Of a stretch of DNA of 64,000 bases, positions 40,912 through 48,894 are shown one piece after another. Positions within the stretch are counted from its first letter, which is position 1; every line of letters begins with the position of its first letter. Source of the stretch: Mycolicibacterium sp. GF69 (GTDB lineage: Bacteria > Actinomycetota > Actinomycetes > Mycobacteriales > Mycobacteriaceae); assembly GCF_003284965.1 (NCBI RefSeq), contig NZ_QMEW01000031.1, positions 1-64,000 on the forward strand, read 5' to 3'. The notes beneath the pieces were generated by a model, which saw only the letters and a program-made list of their open reading frames with translations, was not told the origin of the DNA and ran no database searches. The position numbers were made by a program, and so were the translations under genes.

Positions 40912-41769
40912 TCACAGCGCCCGGGTGCTGAGGAACTCGCGTCGACGACCGTTGACCGGATCGGTGAACTCGAGCCGCTGGGCCAGAAGCTGCAGCGGAC
41001 TCGAAAAGTCCTCCGGCGCAACGTCGAGAACCGCCGGGTACAGCGGGTCGTTGATGATCGGTAGCCCAAGCGAGGCCATGTGCACCCGCAGCTGGTGTGT
41101 GCGCCCCGTCTTCGGCGTCAGCCGGTACAGCCCGCCGCCGTCATGCTCGATGAGCGTCTCGGCATTGGGCTCGCCAAGTTCCTCCGCAGCCTGTAACTGC
41201 CCGCGCCGCTTGATGATCCGGCTGCGCAACACCACGGGGAATTCGAGATCGTCGTCCACCCGGGCGCGCGCCAAATACGTCTTGCACACCGCGCCGCGCG
41301 CGAACATCGTCTGATACGCACCACGCACTTCACGTCGCGCCGTGAACAGCAGCACGCCGGCCGTGAGCCGGTCGAGCCGATGCGCAGGGGACAGCGCCGG
41401 CATCTCGAGTTCTCGCCGCAGCCGCACCAGCGCCGTCTGCGCCACATGGCGCCCGCGCGGCATCGTCGCCAGGAAGTGCGGCTTGTCCGCGACCACGATG
41501 TCGTCGTCGCGATACAGCACGGGCATGTCGAATGGCACCGGCACCTCGTCGCGCAGTTCGCGGTACAGGTACACGAATGCCCCCGGCGGCAGCACGGTTC
41601 CCACGTTCACGACGTCGCCGTCGGCCGTCACCACTTCGCCCGCAAGCACCTTGGCCGCAGCCGCCTCACCGAACCGCGAGGCCAACTCGACCAGTACCGC
41701 CCCGCCGCGCAGTCGCACCCGCGCCGGACCCAGCCCATCGCGCACCGGCAGCGGCGCCGGGCGCCTCAA
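40912..41769 (-). CDS. RluA-family pseudouridine synthase
   Basis: It isomerises uridine to pseudouridine in rRNA or tRNA. The 285-aa protein has a short N-terminal S4-like part, the core VLYRDDDIVVADKPHFL, the catalytic HRLDRLTAG with the invariant Asp, and KTGRTHQLRVHMASLG. The target RNA cannot be predicted. The start used is a TTG at 41769 just after the glpD stop; a GTG at 41745 is a reasonable alternative since the spacing to the GAGGGGG ribosome site is better. Ends 1 bp from the convergent GH2 stop. Orthologue of Rv3300c by position. Confidence 0.85.
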   Translation of the reverse strand: MRRPAPLPVRDGLGPARVRLRGGAVLVELASRFGEAAAAKVLAGEVVTADGDVVNVGTVLPPGAFVYLYRELRDEVPVPFDMPVLYRDDDIVVADKPHFLATMPRGRHVAQTALVRLRRELEMPALSPAHRLDRLTAGVLLFTARREVRGAYQTMFARGAVCKTYLARARVDDDLEFPVVLRSRIIKRRGQLQAAEELGEPNAETLIEHDGGGLYRLTPKTGRTHQLRVHMASLGLPIINDPLYPAVLDVAPEDFSSPLQLLAQRLEFTDPVNGRRREFLSTRAL

Positions 41770-41776
41770 AGCCCCC

Positions 41777-43516
41777 TCAATTCAGCGGAACGGGTTCGAG
41801 GATCTCGGCCCGAGCTTCGGGCGCCGCTGCGCGCAACGCATCCGCCGACTCGTCGTCGGGTTCCTGCTGCGAGCGAACTTCCGCGTCCACCCGTGCCAGA
41901 TACGTGTTCACCTCGCGGTCGATGTCCTCGGCAGTCCAACCCAGCACCGGGGCAATGACTTCGGCCACCTCACGCGCACAGTCCACCCCCCGGTGCGGAT
42001 ATTCGATCGAGATCCTCATGCGCCGGGCCAGGATGTCCTCGAGATGTAGCGCACCCTCGGCCGCCGCGGCGTAGAACGCCTCGACCTTCAGGTAGACCGG
42101 CGCCTCGGTGATGGGCGTGAGCAGTTCGGGATTGCCCTCCGCCATCTGCAACACCTCGCCGATCAGCGAGCCGTACCGATCGAGCAGGTGCCGAACCCGG
42201 TACGGGTGCAGATCGTAATGCTTACCGACACTTTGGGTCTGGTTGATCAACGCGAAGTACCCGTCGGCGCCCATCAACGGCACCTTCTCGGTGATCGACC
42301 GCGCCACCCGCGCCGGGATGTACTCCGCAGCCGCGTCGACCGCGTCCTCGGCCATCACCCGGTACGTCGTGTACTTGCCGCCTGCGATCGCCACCAGGCC
42401 CGGGGCGGGAACCGCAACGGCGTGTTCGCGCGAGAGCTTCGAGGTCTCCTCGCTCTCGCCTGCCAGCAGTGGGCGCAAGCCGGCGTACACGCCGTCGATA
42501 TCGTCGTGGGACAACGGTGTCGCCAACACCGTGTTGACGGTTTCGAGCAGGTAGTCGATGTCGGCCTTGGTTGCCGCCGGGTGCGCCAAGTCCAGATTCC
42601 AGTCGGTGTCGGTCGTCCCGATGATCCAGTGCGTGCCCCACGGGATCACGAACAGCACCGACTTCTCGGTGCGCAGGATGATCGCCACCTCGCTGACAAT
42701 CCGGTCGCGCGGCACCACGATGTGCACGCCTTTGGACGCCCGCACCCGAAATCGCCCGCGCTGCTTGGACAGTGCCTGGATTTCGTCGGTCCACACGCCG
42801 GTGGCGTTGACGACGACGTGTCCGTGGACCTCGGTGACCGCGCCGGTTTCCGAATCGCGGACCTCCACCCCGGTTACGCGGTCGCCTTCGCGCAGCAACG
42901 CCACCACTTGCGTCGACGTTCGCACCACGGCCCCGTAGTGCGCGGCCGTGCGGGCCACCGTCATGGTGTGGCGCGCGTCGTCGACCACGGTGTCGTAGTA
43001 CCGGATACCGCCGATCAGCGACGACCGTTTGAGCCCGGGCGCCAGCCGGAGGGCCCCCGACTTCGTCAAGTGTTTCTGCGCCGGAACCGATTTCGCGCCG
43101 CCCAGCTGGTCGTAGAGGAAGATCCCCGCCGCTATGTAGGGCCGCTCCCACCACCGATTGGTCAGCGGGAACAGGAACGGCAGCGGTTTGACCAGATGCG
43201 GCGCCAGCGTCGTCAGCGACAGCTCCCGCTCGTAGAGCGCCTCGCGAACCAGCCCGAACTCCAGCTGCTCGAGATACCGCAATCCGCCATGGAACATCTT
43301 CGACGACCGGCTCGAGGTGCCCGAGGCGAAGTCGCGCGCTTCGACGAGGGCGACCTTCAGTCCCCGCGTTGCCGCATCGAGCGCGGCGCCGGCCCCGACG
43401 ACTCCCCCGCCGATCACCACGACGTCGAACTGCTCGCTGCCCAGCCGGTCCCAGGCCTCGGCCCGCTGCGCCGGACCCAGCAGCGTCTGCCCGTTGGGCG
43501 GGATCGGGTCACTCAC
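41777..43516 (-). CDS. glpD2: Glycerol-3-phosphate dehydrogenase GlpD2
   Basis: This FAD enzyme at the membrane oxidises glycerol-3-phosphate to DHAP and passes electrons to quinone. The 579-aa protein shows VVVIGGGVVGAGAALDAATRGL for FAD, FASGTSSRSSKMFHGGLRYLEQ, WGTHWIIGTTDTDW, and a C-terminal helical domain with RRGVDC-like HRGVDCAREVAEVI. The GTG at 43516 has AGGAG upstream. phoY1, its M. tuberculosis neighbour, is absent; the pseudouridine synthase gene follows directly. Confidence 0.93.
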   Translation of the reverse strand: MSDPIPPNGQTLLGPAQRAEAWDRLGSEQFDVVVIGGGVVGAGAALDAATRGLKVALVEARDFASGTSSRSSKMFHGGLRYLEQLEFGLVREALYERELSLTTLAPHLVKPLPFLFPLTNRWWERPYIAAGIFLYDQLGGAKSVPAQKHLTKSGALRLAPGLKRSSLIGGIRYYDTVVDDARHTMTVARTAAHYGAVVRTSTQVVALLREGDRVTGVEVRDSETGAVTEVHGHVVVNATGVWTDEIQALSKQRGRFRVRASKGVHIVVPRDRIVSEVAIILRTEKSVLFVIPWGTHWIIGTTDTDWNLDLAHPAATKADIDYLLETVNTVLATPLSHDDIDGVYAGLRPLLAGESEETSKLSREHAVAVPAPGLVAIAGGKYTTYRVMAEDAVDAAAEYIPARVARSITEKVPLMGADGYFALINQTQSVGKHYDLHPYRVRHLLDRYGSLIGEVLQMAEGNPELLTPITEAPVYLKVEAFYAAAAEGALHLEDILARRMRISIEYPHRGVDCAREVAEVIAPVLGWTAEDIDREVNTYLARVDAEVRSQQEPDDESADALRAAAPEARAEILEPVPLN

Positions 43517-43595
43517 CGGAATGACTCCTAGTTACTCGTCTTTTACGTTGCATCTCAGGCTACTGAAGCAGCCCTGCTCCCCGCGTGCGCGCAAA

Positions 43596-45041
43596 TCAGT
43601 CCAGATCGTCGTGCGCCATCAGCCGCCGGCCCGCCTCGGTTATCGACCCCGACAGCGACGGGTACACCGAGAACGTCTGCGCCAGATCCTCGACGTCGTT
43701 GCCGTTCTGCACCGCCAGCGCGATCGGCATGATGAGCTCCGAGGCGATCGGCGCCACCACGACACCCCCGATCACCACTCCCGTGGCCGGGCGGCAGAAG
43801 ATCTTGACGAAGCCGCGGCGCAGGCTCGACATCTTGGCCCGTGCGTTGGTGTTCAGCGGCAGCGTGATCGTGCGGGCGGCCACCGACCCGTCGTCGATCT
43901 TGGACTGCGGCACACCGACCGCGGCGATCTCCGGGCGGGTGAACACCGCCGCGGCAACCGTCCGCAACCGGATCGGTTCGAGCCCTTCGCCCAGCACGTG
44001 GTACATCGCGATGCGGCCCTGCATGGCGGCCACCGAGGCCAGCAGCATCAGCCCGGTGCAGTCACCCGCGGCGTAGATACCCGGCACGCCGGTGCGCGAC
44101 ACCCGGTCGACCTTGAGGTAGTCGCCCGGTCCGATGTCGATGCCCACTCGTTCGAGGCCCAGCCCGCTGGTGTTGGGGACCGACCCGACCGTCATCAATG
44201 CGTGGCTGCCCTCGACGGTCCGGCCGTCGGTCATCGTGACCAGCACCCCGGCGGAGTCGCCTGGCCGGCGACATCCAGCGGCACCGTTGCTGGCGACCGA
44301 TTTGGCGCGCGCGTTCTTGACCAGCGTCACACCCCGGGAGGCCAGCGCGTCCTCGAGCACCGCGGCGGCGTCGGAGTCCTCATGGGGCAGGATCTGGTCG
44401 CGGCTGGCCACCACCGTCACCTTCACCCCCAGTTCGGTGTAGGCGTTGACGAACTCCGCGCCGGTCACGCCGGAGCCGACGACGACGAGATGCTCCGGCA
44501 GCTCCTCGAGGTCGTAGAGCTGGCGCCAGTTCAGGATGCGTTGCCCGTCGGGTTCGGCCCCGGGCAGCACGCGCGGGCTGGCGCCGGTGGCGATCAACAC
44601 GACGTCGGCCTTGATCTTGCTGACTGCGCCGTCGGGTGCGGTCACCTTGACGGTGTGTGTCGCCAGTCCCGGCAGATCGTCGACCAGCTCGCCGCGGCCC
44701 GCGACCAACGTGACACCGTCGTTGCGCAACCGCTCGGCGATGTCGACGGACTGGGCGGCGGCCAGCCGCTTGACCCGCTCGTTGATCTTCGGCAGCGAGA
44801 TCTCGGCGTCCTCGAATTCGAGCGCATATCCCAGATCCGGCGCGCGACGCAGTTCGGTGCGAACCCCCGTCGATGCGATGAACGTCTTGGACGGGACGCA
44901 GTCCCACAGCACGCAGGCGCCGCCGATGCCGTCGGAGTCGACGACGGTGACCTCGGCAACTTCGGGTCCGCGGGCCGCGGCGACCAGTGCCGCCTCATAG
45001 CCGGCGGGCCCGCCGCCGATGATCACGATGCGGGTTGCCAC
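43596..45041 (-). CDS. lpdA: NAD(P)H quinone reductase LpdA
   Basis: A flavoprotein disulfide reductase relative that reduces quinones rather than lipoamide. The 481-aa protein has IIGGGPAGYEAALVAA, the redox-like pair CVLWDC, VVVGSGVTGAEFVNAY for NAD, and GIYAAGDCTGL. The C-terminal His-Glu catalytic pair of true lipoamide dehydrogenases (HxHPT) is missing: the segment reads VYPSLSGSITEA. A 13-residue insertion (NGAAGCRRPGDSA) lies before GVLVTMTDGR. GTG at 45041 with a leaderless -10 box upstream. Confidence 0.92.
   Translation of the reverse strand: MATRIVIIGGGPAGYEAALVAAARGPEVAEVTVVDSDGIGGACVLWDCVPSKTFIASTGVRTELRRAPDLGYALEFEDAEISLPKINERVKRLAAAQSVDIAERLRNDGVTLVAGRGELVDDLPGLATHTVKVTAPDGAVSKIKADVVLIATGASPRVLPGAEPDGQRILNWRQLYDLEELPEHLVVVGSGVTGAEFVNAYTELGVKVTVVASRDQILPHEDSDAAAVLEDALASRGVTLVKNARAKSVASNGAAGCRRPGDSAGVLVTMTDGRTVEGSHALMTVGSVPNTSGLGLERVGIDIGPGDYLKVDRVSRTGVPGIYAAGDCTGLMLLASVAAMQGRIAMYHVLGEGLEPIRLRTVAAAVFTRPEIAAVGVPQSKIDDGSVAARTITLPLNTNARAKMSSLRRGFVKIFCRPATGVVIGGVVVAPIASELIMPIALAVQNGNDVEDLAQTFSVYPSLSGSITEAGRRLMAHDDLD
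44256..44272. repeat. 17-bp palindrome inside lpdA
   Basis: GTCGCC-TGGCC-GGCGAC, perfect 6-bp arms, is the centre of the extra segment in LpdA and may be the trace of a small inserted element. Confidence 0.4.
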
Positions 45042-45047
45042 GTCCCC

Positions 45048-45053
45048 AACCTA
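45048..45053 (-). promoter_or_regulatory. Probable leaderless -10 box (TAGGTT) of lpdA
   Basis: On the minus strand TAGGTT is 6 bases before the GTG at 45041. Confidence 0.45.
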
Positions 45054-45094
45054 ACGAAGCGGGAGGTTGATCGCCCAGCCGATGCACGAACGCT

Positions 45095-45100
45095 TAGTCT
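45095..45100 (+). promoter_or_regulatory. Probable leaderless -10 box (TAGTCT) of the cyclotransferase gene
   Basis: TAGTCT is 6 bases before the GTG at 45107. Confidence 0.45.
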
Positions 45101-45106
45101 TTCCTG

Positions 45107-45583
45107 GTGCCGCTCTACGCCGCTTACGGATCGAACATGCATCCGGAGCAGATGTTGCAGCGCGCGCCCCATTCTCCAATGGCAGGCACCGGGTGGCTGC
45201 ACGGCTGGCGTCTGACGTTCGGCGGGGAGGACATCGGCTGGGAGGGTGCGCTCGCCACTGTCGTCGAGGATCCGACGTCGAAGGTGTTCGTCGTGCTCTA
45301 CGACATGACCAAGGACGACGAGGCCAACCTGGATCGCTGGGAGGGCTCGGAACTCGGTTTCCACAAGAAGATCCGCTGCCGGGTGCACCGCATCTCGTCG
45401 GACACCGACTTCGAGCCCGTGCTGGCTTGGTTGTACGTGGTGGACGCCTGGGAAGGCGGCCTGCCGTCAGCGCGCTATCTCGGCGTGATGGCCGATGCCG
45501 CCGAAATCGCAGGCGCGCCAAGCGATTACGTGCACAGCCTGCGGACTCGCCCGGCGCGCAACATCGGCCCCGGATCGTCCTGA
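45107..45583 (+). CDS. Gamma-glutamylcyclotransferase-like protein (Rv3304 type)
   Basis: The 158-aa protein has the GGCT/AIG2 fold: YAAYGSNMHPEQM as the substrate-binding P-loop-like motif, WRLTFGG, LYDMTKDDEANLDRWEG with the expected catalytic Glu, and an AWLYV strand. The substrate in mycobacteria, which lack glutathione, is uncertain; mycothiol- or gamma-glutamyl-related compounds are possible. It lies divergent from lpdA and convergent to amiA1. Confidence 0.85.
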   Translation: MPLYAAYGSNMHPEQMLQRAPHSPMAGTGWLHGWRLTFGGEDIGWEGALATVVEDPTSKVFVVLYDMTKDDEANLDRWEGSELGFHKKIRCRVHRISSDTDFEPVLAWLYVVDAWEGGLPSARYLGVMADAAEIAGAPSDYVHSLRTRPARNIGPGSS

Positions 45584-45622
45584 CCCTTTTTGGCGCGAGG
45601 ACCCACACGAACGGAAGGGGGG

Positions 45623-46795
45623 TCAGAAGGCGGCGGCCTTGTCGACGATGTTGACCAGCACCCGCACCCCGACCGCCAGCGCCCGTTCGTCGATGTCGAA
45701 CGTCGGTTGATGCAGATCCAACTGGGGGCCGCGGCCCGTCCACACGCCCAACCGCGCCATCGCTCCGGGCACTTCCTCCAGGTACCACGAGAAGTCCTCG
45801 CCGCCGCCGGACTGGCGGGTATCGGCCAGCACGTCGGGGCCGATCGCCTCGATCGCGTGGGTGAGGATGCGCGTGGAGATCTCTTCGTTGACCACCGGCG
45901 GCACACCGCGGCGATACTGCACGCTGTGTTCGATGTGCAACGGCGCCAACAACGACGAGATGGCCTCGTGCACAATTGATTCCAAGGATTCCCAGGTGTC
46001 TCGGCTCGCGGTGCGGATGGTTCCGGCCAGCGTGCCGGTCTGCGGGATCGCGTTGGCGGCGACACCGGCGTTGACCGCACCCCACACCATCACTGTGCTG
46101 TTGCGCGGATCGATGCGGCGCGACAACACACCGGGCACCCCGGTGATCAGCGTGCCGATTCCGTAGACCAGATCGCCGGTGAGATGCGGTCGCGACGTGT
46201 GGCCGCCGGGCGAGTGCAGCGTCACCTCGAGTTGATCGGCCGCCGAAGTGATGGGCCCGGGCCGCATCGCGACCTTGCCGACCGCCAGCCGCGGATCGCA
46301 GTGCAGCGCGAAGATCCGCGACACCCCGGTCAGCGCGCCCGCGGCGATCGCATCGATCGCGCCGCCCGGCATCAACTCCTCTGCCGCCTGAAAGATCAAT
46401 CGCACGCCGACCGGAAGCTCGGGCACCGACGCCATCGCCAACGCGGCGCCCAACAGGATCGCGGTGTGCGCGTCGTGCCCGCAGGCATGCGAGACGTTCG
46501 GGACCAGCGACGCGTACGGCGCACCGGTGCGGTCGGACATCGGTAAGGCGTCCATATCGGCCCGCAATGCGATCCGGGGCGCGTGCTCGGGCCCGAAGTC
46601 GCACGTCAACCCGGTACCGCCGGGCAGCATTTTCGGGTTCAGGCCGGCATCGGCCAGCTGCGACGCGACGAACTGCGTGGTGGCGAACTCCTGGCGTCCC
46701 AACTCCGGGTGCATGTGAAGATGGCGGCGCCACGCCACGAGGTCCTCGTAGTTGGCCGAGAGCCACCGGGCGGCGGCGTGCGGCAGCACGCTCAT
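45623..46795 (-). CDS. amiA1: M20 family amidohydrolase AmiA1
   Basis: The 390-aa zinc hydrolase of the M20D (IAA-amino acid/hippurate hydrolase) group has LRADMDALPM, HACGHDAHTAIL (Cys and His ligands), FQAAEE with the catalytic Glu, and SGGGEDFSWYL with the last ligand. It probably cleaves N-acyl amino acids; the physiological substrate is unknown. ATG at 46795 overlaps the amiB1 stop (ATGA). The open frame runs on to 47734 but that part is antisense to or shifted from amiB1. Confidence 0.9.
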   Translation of the reverse strand: MSVLPHAAARWLSANYEDLVAWRRHLHMHPELGRQEFATTQFVASQLADAGLNPKMLPGGTGLTCDFGPEHAPRIALRADMDALPMSDRTGAPYASLVPNVSHACGHDAHTAILLGAALAMASVPELPVGVRLIFQAAEELMPGGAIDAIAAGALTGVSRIFALHCDPRLAVGKVAMRPGPITSAADQLEVTLHSPGGHTSRPHLTGDLVYGIGTLITGVPGVLSRRIDPRNSTVMVWGAVNAGVAANAIPQTGTLAGTIRTASRDTWESLESIVHEAISSLLAPLHIEHSVQYRRGVPPVVNEEISTRILTHAIEAIGPDVLADTRQSGGGEDFSWYLEEVPGAMARLGVWTGRGPQLDLHQPTFDIDERALAVGVRVLVNIVDKAAAF

Positions 46796-47973
46796 GACGC
46801 CCGCCTCGCCTGCAGTTCGGACACCCGGTCGCGTTGGTCCGGCGTCTGCGCCAACCGCACGACGGTGCGGGCCAGCATGATCGCGCCCTCGACCACCGCC
46901 TTGTCGGCGCTGGGGCCGGCCGCGGCGGCCGCGAACGCGGGCTGGTGGACCGACGCGCCACCCGCATCGATACCGACGATCGGATGGATACCGGGCATCA
47001 CCTGGGTGACGTTGCCCATGTCGGTGCTGCCCAGCGGCAGCGCGGCCTCGACGTCGGCGGGCACCGGTGTGCGGCCCACCCGTTTCATCTCGGCGCGGAA
47101 AGTCTCGGCCAGCCAGTGGTCGGGGGTCAGTTCGCGATAGCTGGGTTCGGTCTCGGTGACCTCGTGACCGCAGCCGGTGGCCACAGCGCCGGCCAGGAAG
47201 CAGTCGGCCATCCGCTGCTCGAGTTCGCGAAGCGACGCCGCGTCGTCGGCCCGCATCGTGTACTGCATCTCGGCGCGCGCGGGGATGACGTTGGTCGCCT
47301 GACCGCCGTCGGTGACGATGCCGTGCGCCATCTGCCCGGGCGCCATCTGCTGGCGCAGCAGCCCGATCGCCACCTGCGCGACCGTGACCGCGTCGACGGC
47401 GTTGAGCCCCAGGTACGGGGCGACGGCCGCGTGTGCTTCCCGGCCGTCGTACCGAACGGCGACCTGCGAGAGCGCCAGCGACCGCGCGGCAGCGATATCG
47501 AGTGGGCCGGGGTGCAGCATCACCGTCGCGGCGATGTCGTCGAACGCTCCGGCGTTCAACAGCAGTATCTTTCCGCCGCCGGATTCCTCCGCCGGCGTGC
47601 CGAGCAGTACGACCGTCAAATCCAGTTGGCCGGCCACCTCCGCCAGTGCCAGGGCCGTGCCGACGGCCGATGCCGCGATGATGTTGTGCCCGCAGGCGTG
47701 CCCGATCCCGGGCAGCGCGTCGTACTCGGCACATACGCCGATGACGAGTGACCCGTCGCCGTAGACCGCGCGAAACGCCGTCTGAAGGCCGCCGGGCGCC
47801 GCGGCGACCTCGAAGCCGTACTCGGCCACCAACGCCTGTGTCTTGGCGCAGCTGCGGTGTTCGGCGAACGCGAGCTCGGGCTCGGCGTGGATCGAGTGCG
47901 AGAGTTCGACCAGGTCACCACGGCGTCGGGTGACGGCCGCCTCGACGGCGTCCGACGCGGTGGGTGCTGGCAT
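46792..47973 (-). CDS. amiB1: M20 family amidohydrolase AmiB1
   Basis: A paralogue of AmiA1 (393 aa): GVCAEYDALPGIGHACGHNI, LGTPAEESGGGKI with the Glu, and PLGSTDMGNVTQVMPGIHP in the ligand region, which marks the PM20D2/AbgB-like subgroup. AbgB acts on p-aminobenzoyl-glutamate; whether this one does is not known. The two adjacent paralogues may form a heteromer as AbgA/AbgB do. A GATACT -10 box lies 6 bases before the ATG at 47973. Confidence 0.9.
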   Translation of the reverse strand: MPAPTASDAVEAAVTRRRGDLVELSHSIHAEPELAFAEHRSCAKTQALVAEYGFEVAAAPGGLQTAFRAVYGDGSLVIGVCAEYDALPGIGHACGHNIIAASAVGTALALAEVAGQLDLTVVLLGTPAEESGGGKILLLNAGAFDDIAATVMLHPGPLDIAAARSLALSQVAVRYDGREAHAAVAPYLGLNAVDAVTVAQVAIGLLRQQMAPGQMAHGIVTDGGQATNVIPARAEMQYTMRADDAASLRELEQRMADCFLAGAVATGCGHEVTETEPSYRELTPDHWLAETFRAEMKRVGRTPVPADVEAALPLGSTDMGNVTQVMPGIHPIVGIDAGGASVHQPAFAAAAAGPSADKAVVEGAIMLARTVVRLAQTPDQRDRVSELQARRAS

Positions 47974-47979
47974 CTTGGC

Positions 47980-47985
47980 AGTATC
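47980..47985 (-). promoter_or_regulatory. Possible leaderless -10 box (GATACT) of amiB1
   Basis: On the minus strand GATACT is 6 bases before the amiB1 ATG; first base departs from TANNNT. Confidence 0.3.
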
Positions 47986-48015
47986 TCACTGCAGCCGGGC
48001 GCCGGTACCGACAGC

Positions 48016-48021
48016 TAAGCT
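48016..48021 (+). promoter_or_regulatory. Probable leaderless -10 box (TAAGCT) of deoD
   Basis: TAAGCT is 8 bases before the GTG at 48030. Confidence 0.45.
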
Positions 48022-48029
48022 CGCGCACT

Positions 48030-48824
48030 GTGACCGATGCGCAGGCCCTGGCCGCCGAATCCGCGGCCGCGATCCGCGAGCGCACCGGGGTCGAGCGCCA
48101 CGACGTCGCCATCGTCCTCGGCTCGGGCTGGGCGCCCGCGGTCGAGCGGCTGGGTGAGCCCGTCGCCGTGGCGCCGGTCGCCGAATTGCCGGGGTTCACG
48201 CCGCCGGCCGCCGAGGGACACCGCGGCCGATTGTTGTCGGTGCGCATCGCCGACCACCGGGTGCTGGTGTTCGTGGGCCGCATTCACCCCTACGAGGGCC
48301 ACGACCTGCGCCACGTCGTGCATCCGGTGCGCACTGTCTGCGCGAGCGGTGTGCACACCGTGGTGCTGACCAACGCCGCAGGCGGTCTGCGCGAGGATTT
48401 CACGGTAGGACAGCCGGTGCTGATCTCCGACCACCTCAACTTGACCGGCCGGTCACCGCTGGTGGGGCCGCGATTCGTCGACATGGTCGACGCGTACTCG
48501 GCGCGGCTGCGCGATCTCGCCAGGGAGATCGACCCGTCGTTGACCGACGGTGTCTATGCCGGTCTGCCGGGACCGCAGTACGAGACACCGGCCGAGATCC
48601 GGATGCTGCGCACCCTGGGGGCCGACCTGGTCGGTATGTCGACGGTGCACGAGACCATCGCCGCGCGGGAGTCGGGCGCCCAGGTGCTGGGGGTGTCACT
48701 GGTGACCAACCTCGCGGCGGGGATGACGGGGCAGCCACTCAACCACGAAGAGGTGCTGGAGGCGGGACGCCGGTCGGCGACGCGGATGGGTGCCCTGCTC
48801 GCCGCGGTCATCGCCCGGCTGTGA
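48030..48824 (+). CDS. deoD: Purine nucleoside phosphorylase
   Basis: It splits (deoxy)inosine and guanosine with phosphate, for purine salvage. The 264-aa protein is of the trimeric type: VLGSGWAPAVERLG for phosphate, GRIHPYEGHDL, LTNAAGGLREDF, GPQYETPAEIRM and GMSTVHETIAARESG. The usual symbol deoD comes from the M. tuberculosis annotation, although by family it is PunA-like. GTG at 48030. It forms a nucleoside salvage set with upp, add, deoA, cdd and pmmB in this window. Confidence 0.93.
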   Translation: MTDAQALAAESAAAIRERTGVERHDVAIVLGSGWAPAVERLGEPVAVAPVAELPGFTPPAAEGHRGRLLSVRIADHRVLVFVGRIHPYEGHDLRHVVHPVRTVCASGVHTVVLTNAAGGLREDFTVGQPVLISDHLNLTGRSPLVGPRFVDMVDAYSARLRDLAREIDPSLTDGVYAGLPGPQYETPAEIRMLRTLGADLVGMSTVHETIAARESGAQVLGVSLVTNLAAGMTGQPLNHEEVLEAGRRSATRMGALLAAVIARL

Positions 48825-48894
48825 TGGCCGAAACGCCGGTCCAGGCACCTTCGTCACTGGAATATGCCGACCCGAAAGTGGGCACACTAGCGCC

